Made by a program: the position numbers and the translations under genes. Below the pieces are notes generated by a model, which was given only the letters and a program-made list of their open reading frames with translations, was not told the origin of the DNA and made no database searches. 6,858 nt of DNA from an uncultured Clostridia bacterium (GTDB lineage: Bacteria > Bacillota > Clostridia > Christensenellales > CASEPJ01): assembly GCA_949289715.1 (NCBI GenBank), contig CASEPJ010000045.1, positions 1 to 6,858 on the forward strand, read 5' to 3'. Shown in pieces: positions 5,374 through 6,858 of this stretch (its first letter is position 1; every line of letters begins with the position of its first letter).

Positions 5374-6177
5374 ATGAAAAGAATTATAGGTGTAATTTTG
5401 GCAGTTGTTTTGGGTATTACTGCCATGTCCGGATTAGCCGGATGTTCAAACAAACAGGTTGTAACGGTAACGGGTTCATCTTCGGTTTCCCCCCTGATGA
5501 AAGAATTAGCGGCAGCTTTCGAAGCAAAAAATAAAAATATAGCCATTAACGTAACAACAAGTGATTCCACTACCGGCATTACTGACACGTTGGGTGACAA
5601 AAATGATTTCGGTATGGCTTCGAGAAATCTAAAGAGTAACGAAAGCGGCGTTAAAGCGACAAAAATATGCGATGACGGAGTAGTGCTTATAGTTAATAAC
5701 GATTCAGATCTTGATTCTGTAACAGGAGAACAAATATACGAACTTTATGCTAACGGAACGCCAATAGGTTCAATAACTGCTGCCATTACAAGAGAAGAAG
5801 GTAGCGGCACAAGAGATGCTTTTGACGGACTGATTAAAAACGCAAATTCCGAAAGTCTTGCCGATGTTACTTCTTTTTCTTCGGTTGTCGGTATTCAAAA
5901 TTCAACTGGTTATGTAATGACGGAAATAGCAAGCTCATCTAATAAAATCGGTTATATTTCTTTAGGTTCATTGGATAACACCGTTAAAGCCGTTAAATTC
6001 AACGGGGTAGAGGCAAGCGCCGAAAATATTAAAAACGGCAGCTATTCGTTATCCCGACCCTTCAACGTAATAACCAAAGAAGGCAAAACATTGAGTGCGG
6101 CAGCTCAGCAGTTCCTCGATTTTATTTTAAGTGAAGAAGGTCAGGCTATAGTTGCCAAAAAATACATAAGACTTTAA
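5374..6177 (+). CDS. pstS: Phosphate ABC transporter substrate-binding lipoprotein PstS
   Basis: This lipoprotein captures inorganic phosphate outside the membrane and delivers it to the PstC/PstA channel. I take the start as ATG 5374 (267 residues), because AAAGGAG (5361-5367) lies 6 nt before it. A GTG at 5353 in the same frame would add seven residues but would put this site inside the gene. Residues 1-23 are a lipoprotein signal peptide with lipobox LAGC, and Cys24 is the lipidated residue. Phosphate-site motifs are TGSSSVSPLM (33-42), FGMASR (79-84), REEGSGTRDAF (140-150), NSTGYV (176-181) and YSLSRPFNV (224-232). The segment between Gly128 and Arg140 is about eight residues shorter than the usual form and lacks the Trp of the common I-T-N-W stretch. 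Tandem TAA stops end the gene, and pstC follows after 18 bp. Phosphate starvation control is likely from the upstream array. Confidence 0.94.
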   Translation: MKRIIGVILAVVLGITAMSGLAGCSNKQVVTVTGSSSVSPLMKELAAAFEAKNKNIAINVTTSDSTTGITDTLGDKNDFGMASRNLKSNESGVKATKICDDGVVLIVNNDSDLDSVTGEQIYELYANGTPIGSITAAITREEGSGTRDAFDGLIKNANSESLADVTSFSSVVGIQNSTGYVMTEIASSSNKIGYISLGSLDNTVKAVKFNGVEASAENIKNGSYSLSRPFNVITKEGKTLSAAAQQFLDFILSEEGQAIVAKKYIRL

Positions 6178-6195
6178 TAAGTACGGAGCTCAAAA

Positions 6196-6858
6196 GTGAG
6201 AAAAGCTAATATAAACTTACCGCAAACCGATTTTAACGGATTGTCTCAAAATCAAAGCGGTAAAAAAGAAAAAAATAAAATATTTAAATGTTTTTCCAAA
6301 GAAAATGTTGCAAAGGCGGTATTTACCTTCTTTGCAGCATTTTCCGTTATTGCGGTTTTTGCCATAATCTTTTATATACTATATGCAAGTATTCCGGCAT
6401 TCAGAGAAATAGGCGTTTTTAATTTTATATTCGGCACTACCTGGGCACCCACAAAAGATATTTTACCGGTCGGCGAAAGGTTCGGTATTTTCCCTATGAT
6501 TATAAGTTCCGTTGCCGTTACGGCCGGTGCGATTTTATTAGGCGGGACATTGGGAATTTTTACCGCTATATTCAATACGTTTTTTTGCCCTAAAAAATTG
6601 AAAGGAGTTTTTTCTCAAATAATAAATCTTTTGGCGGGCATTCCGTCGATAATATACGGCTTTTTCGGTCTTGTGGTAATAGTGCCTTTGTTGGCAAAAA
6701 TATCCGATACCGGCAGCGGCAAAGGTCTTTTGGCAAGTTCGATAATTTTAGGCATAATGATACTTCCTACCGTTTCGAGTATGGCAAAAAATGCCTTGGA
6801 GGCCGTACCGCAAAATTATTACGAAGGCGCTTTGGCATTAGGCAATACTAAGGAGCAA
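6196..6858 (+). CDS. pstC: Phosphate ABC transporter permease PstC (5' part, runs off the window)
   Basis: The first 221 codons of PstC are present; the reading frame is open at the right edge. PstC pairs with PstA to form the membrane channel that imports phosphate released by PstS, driven by the ATPase PstB. The start is a GTG at 6196 with GGAG (6185-6188) 7 nt upstream; an in-frame TAA at 6178 rules out an earlier start. The N-terminus has about 38 polar, lysine-rich residues before the first membrane helix (about 41-65). Further helices lie near 98-128, 141-166 and 178-195. LLAGIPSIIYGFFGL (145-159) is a PstC hallmark, and EGALALG (210-216) begins the EAA loop that contacts the ATPase. 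It lies 18 bp after pstS with no terminator between, so the two are co-transcribed. pstA and pstB are expected downstream. Confidence 0.93.
   Translation, partial: MRKANINLPQTDFNGLSQNQSGKKEKNKIFKCFSKENVAKAVFTFFAAFSVIAVFAIIFYILYASIPAFREIGVFNFIFGTTWAPTKDILPVGERFGIFPMIISSVAVTAGAILLGGTLGIFTAIFNTFFCPKKLKGVFSQIINLLAGIPSIIYGFFGLVVIVPLLAKISDTGSGKGLLASSIILGIMILPTVSSMAKNALEAVPQNYYEGALALGNTKEQ

Overview
The window holds four complete protein genes and one that runs off the right edge, all on the + strand. They are separated by very AT-rich gaps. Low GC, GGAG-type ribosome binding sites 4-8 bases before the starts, TTGACA/TATAAT-like promoters and TAA stops on all four complete genes point to a low-GC Gram-positive bacterium (Bacillota). 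The protein types (cytoplasmic family 3 glycosidase, YdhF-like aldo/keto reductase, short DtxR-family regulator, lipoprotein PstS) fit a clostridial anaerobe, perhaps from a gut or other fibre-degrading community. That habitat is inference. Coding DNA is much richer in G+C than the gaps; by hand count 4501-5280 is only about 15% G+C.

Layout: 1-247 is a regulatory region with a near-consensus promoter (185-213) and a long dyad further upstream. 248-2530 is a complete GH3 glycosidase without signal peptide. 2531-2968 is gene-free but holds a second near-consensus promoter (2633-2661), a CCTAAATTTAGG palindrome and a 27-bp dyad over a TATAAT box. 2969-3328 is a short DtxR/MntR-family metal-dependent regulator whose visible ligands look more like iron-sensing DtxR than manganese-sensing MntR. 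3562-4482 is a YdhF-like aldo/keto reductase with an intact catalytic tetrad and a possible terminator just after it. 4483-5373 is a long gene-free stretch ending in a Pho-box-like array of 11-bp repeats and the pst promoter. 5374-6177 is pstS and 6196-6858 is the start of pstC.

How the genes fit together: pstS and pstC, 18 bp apart, begin a high-affinity phosphate ABC importer operon that would be expected to continue with pstA and pstB beyond the window. The Pho-box-like repeats imply phosphate-starvation control. The glycosidase, the metal regulator and the reductase look like separate single-gene units; nothing seen ties them into one pathway. No RNA gene, CRISPR array, insertion sequence, phage gene or defence gene was recognised. 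I found no convincing previously undescribed system. The points most worth a second look are the regulator's ligand set, the dyads and repeats in the gaps, and a shortened segment in PstS.
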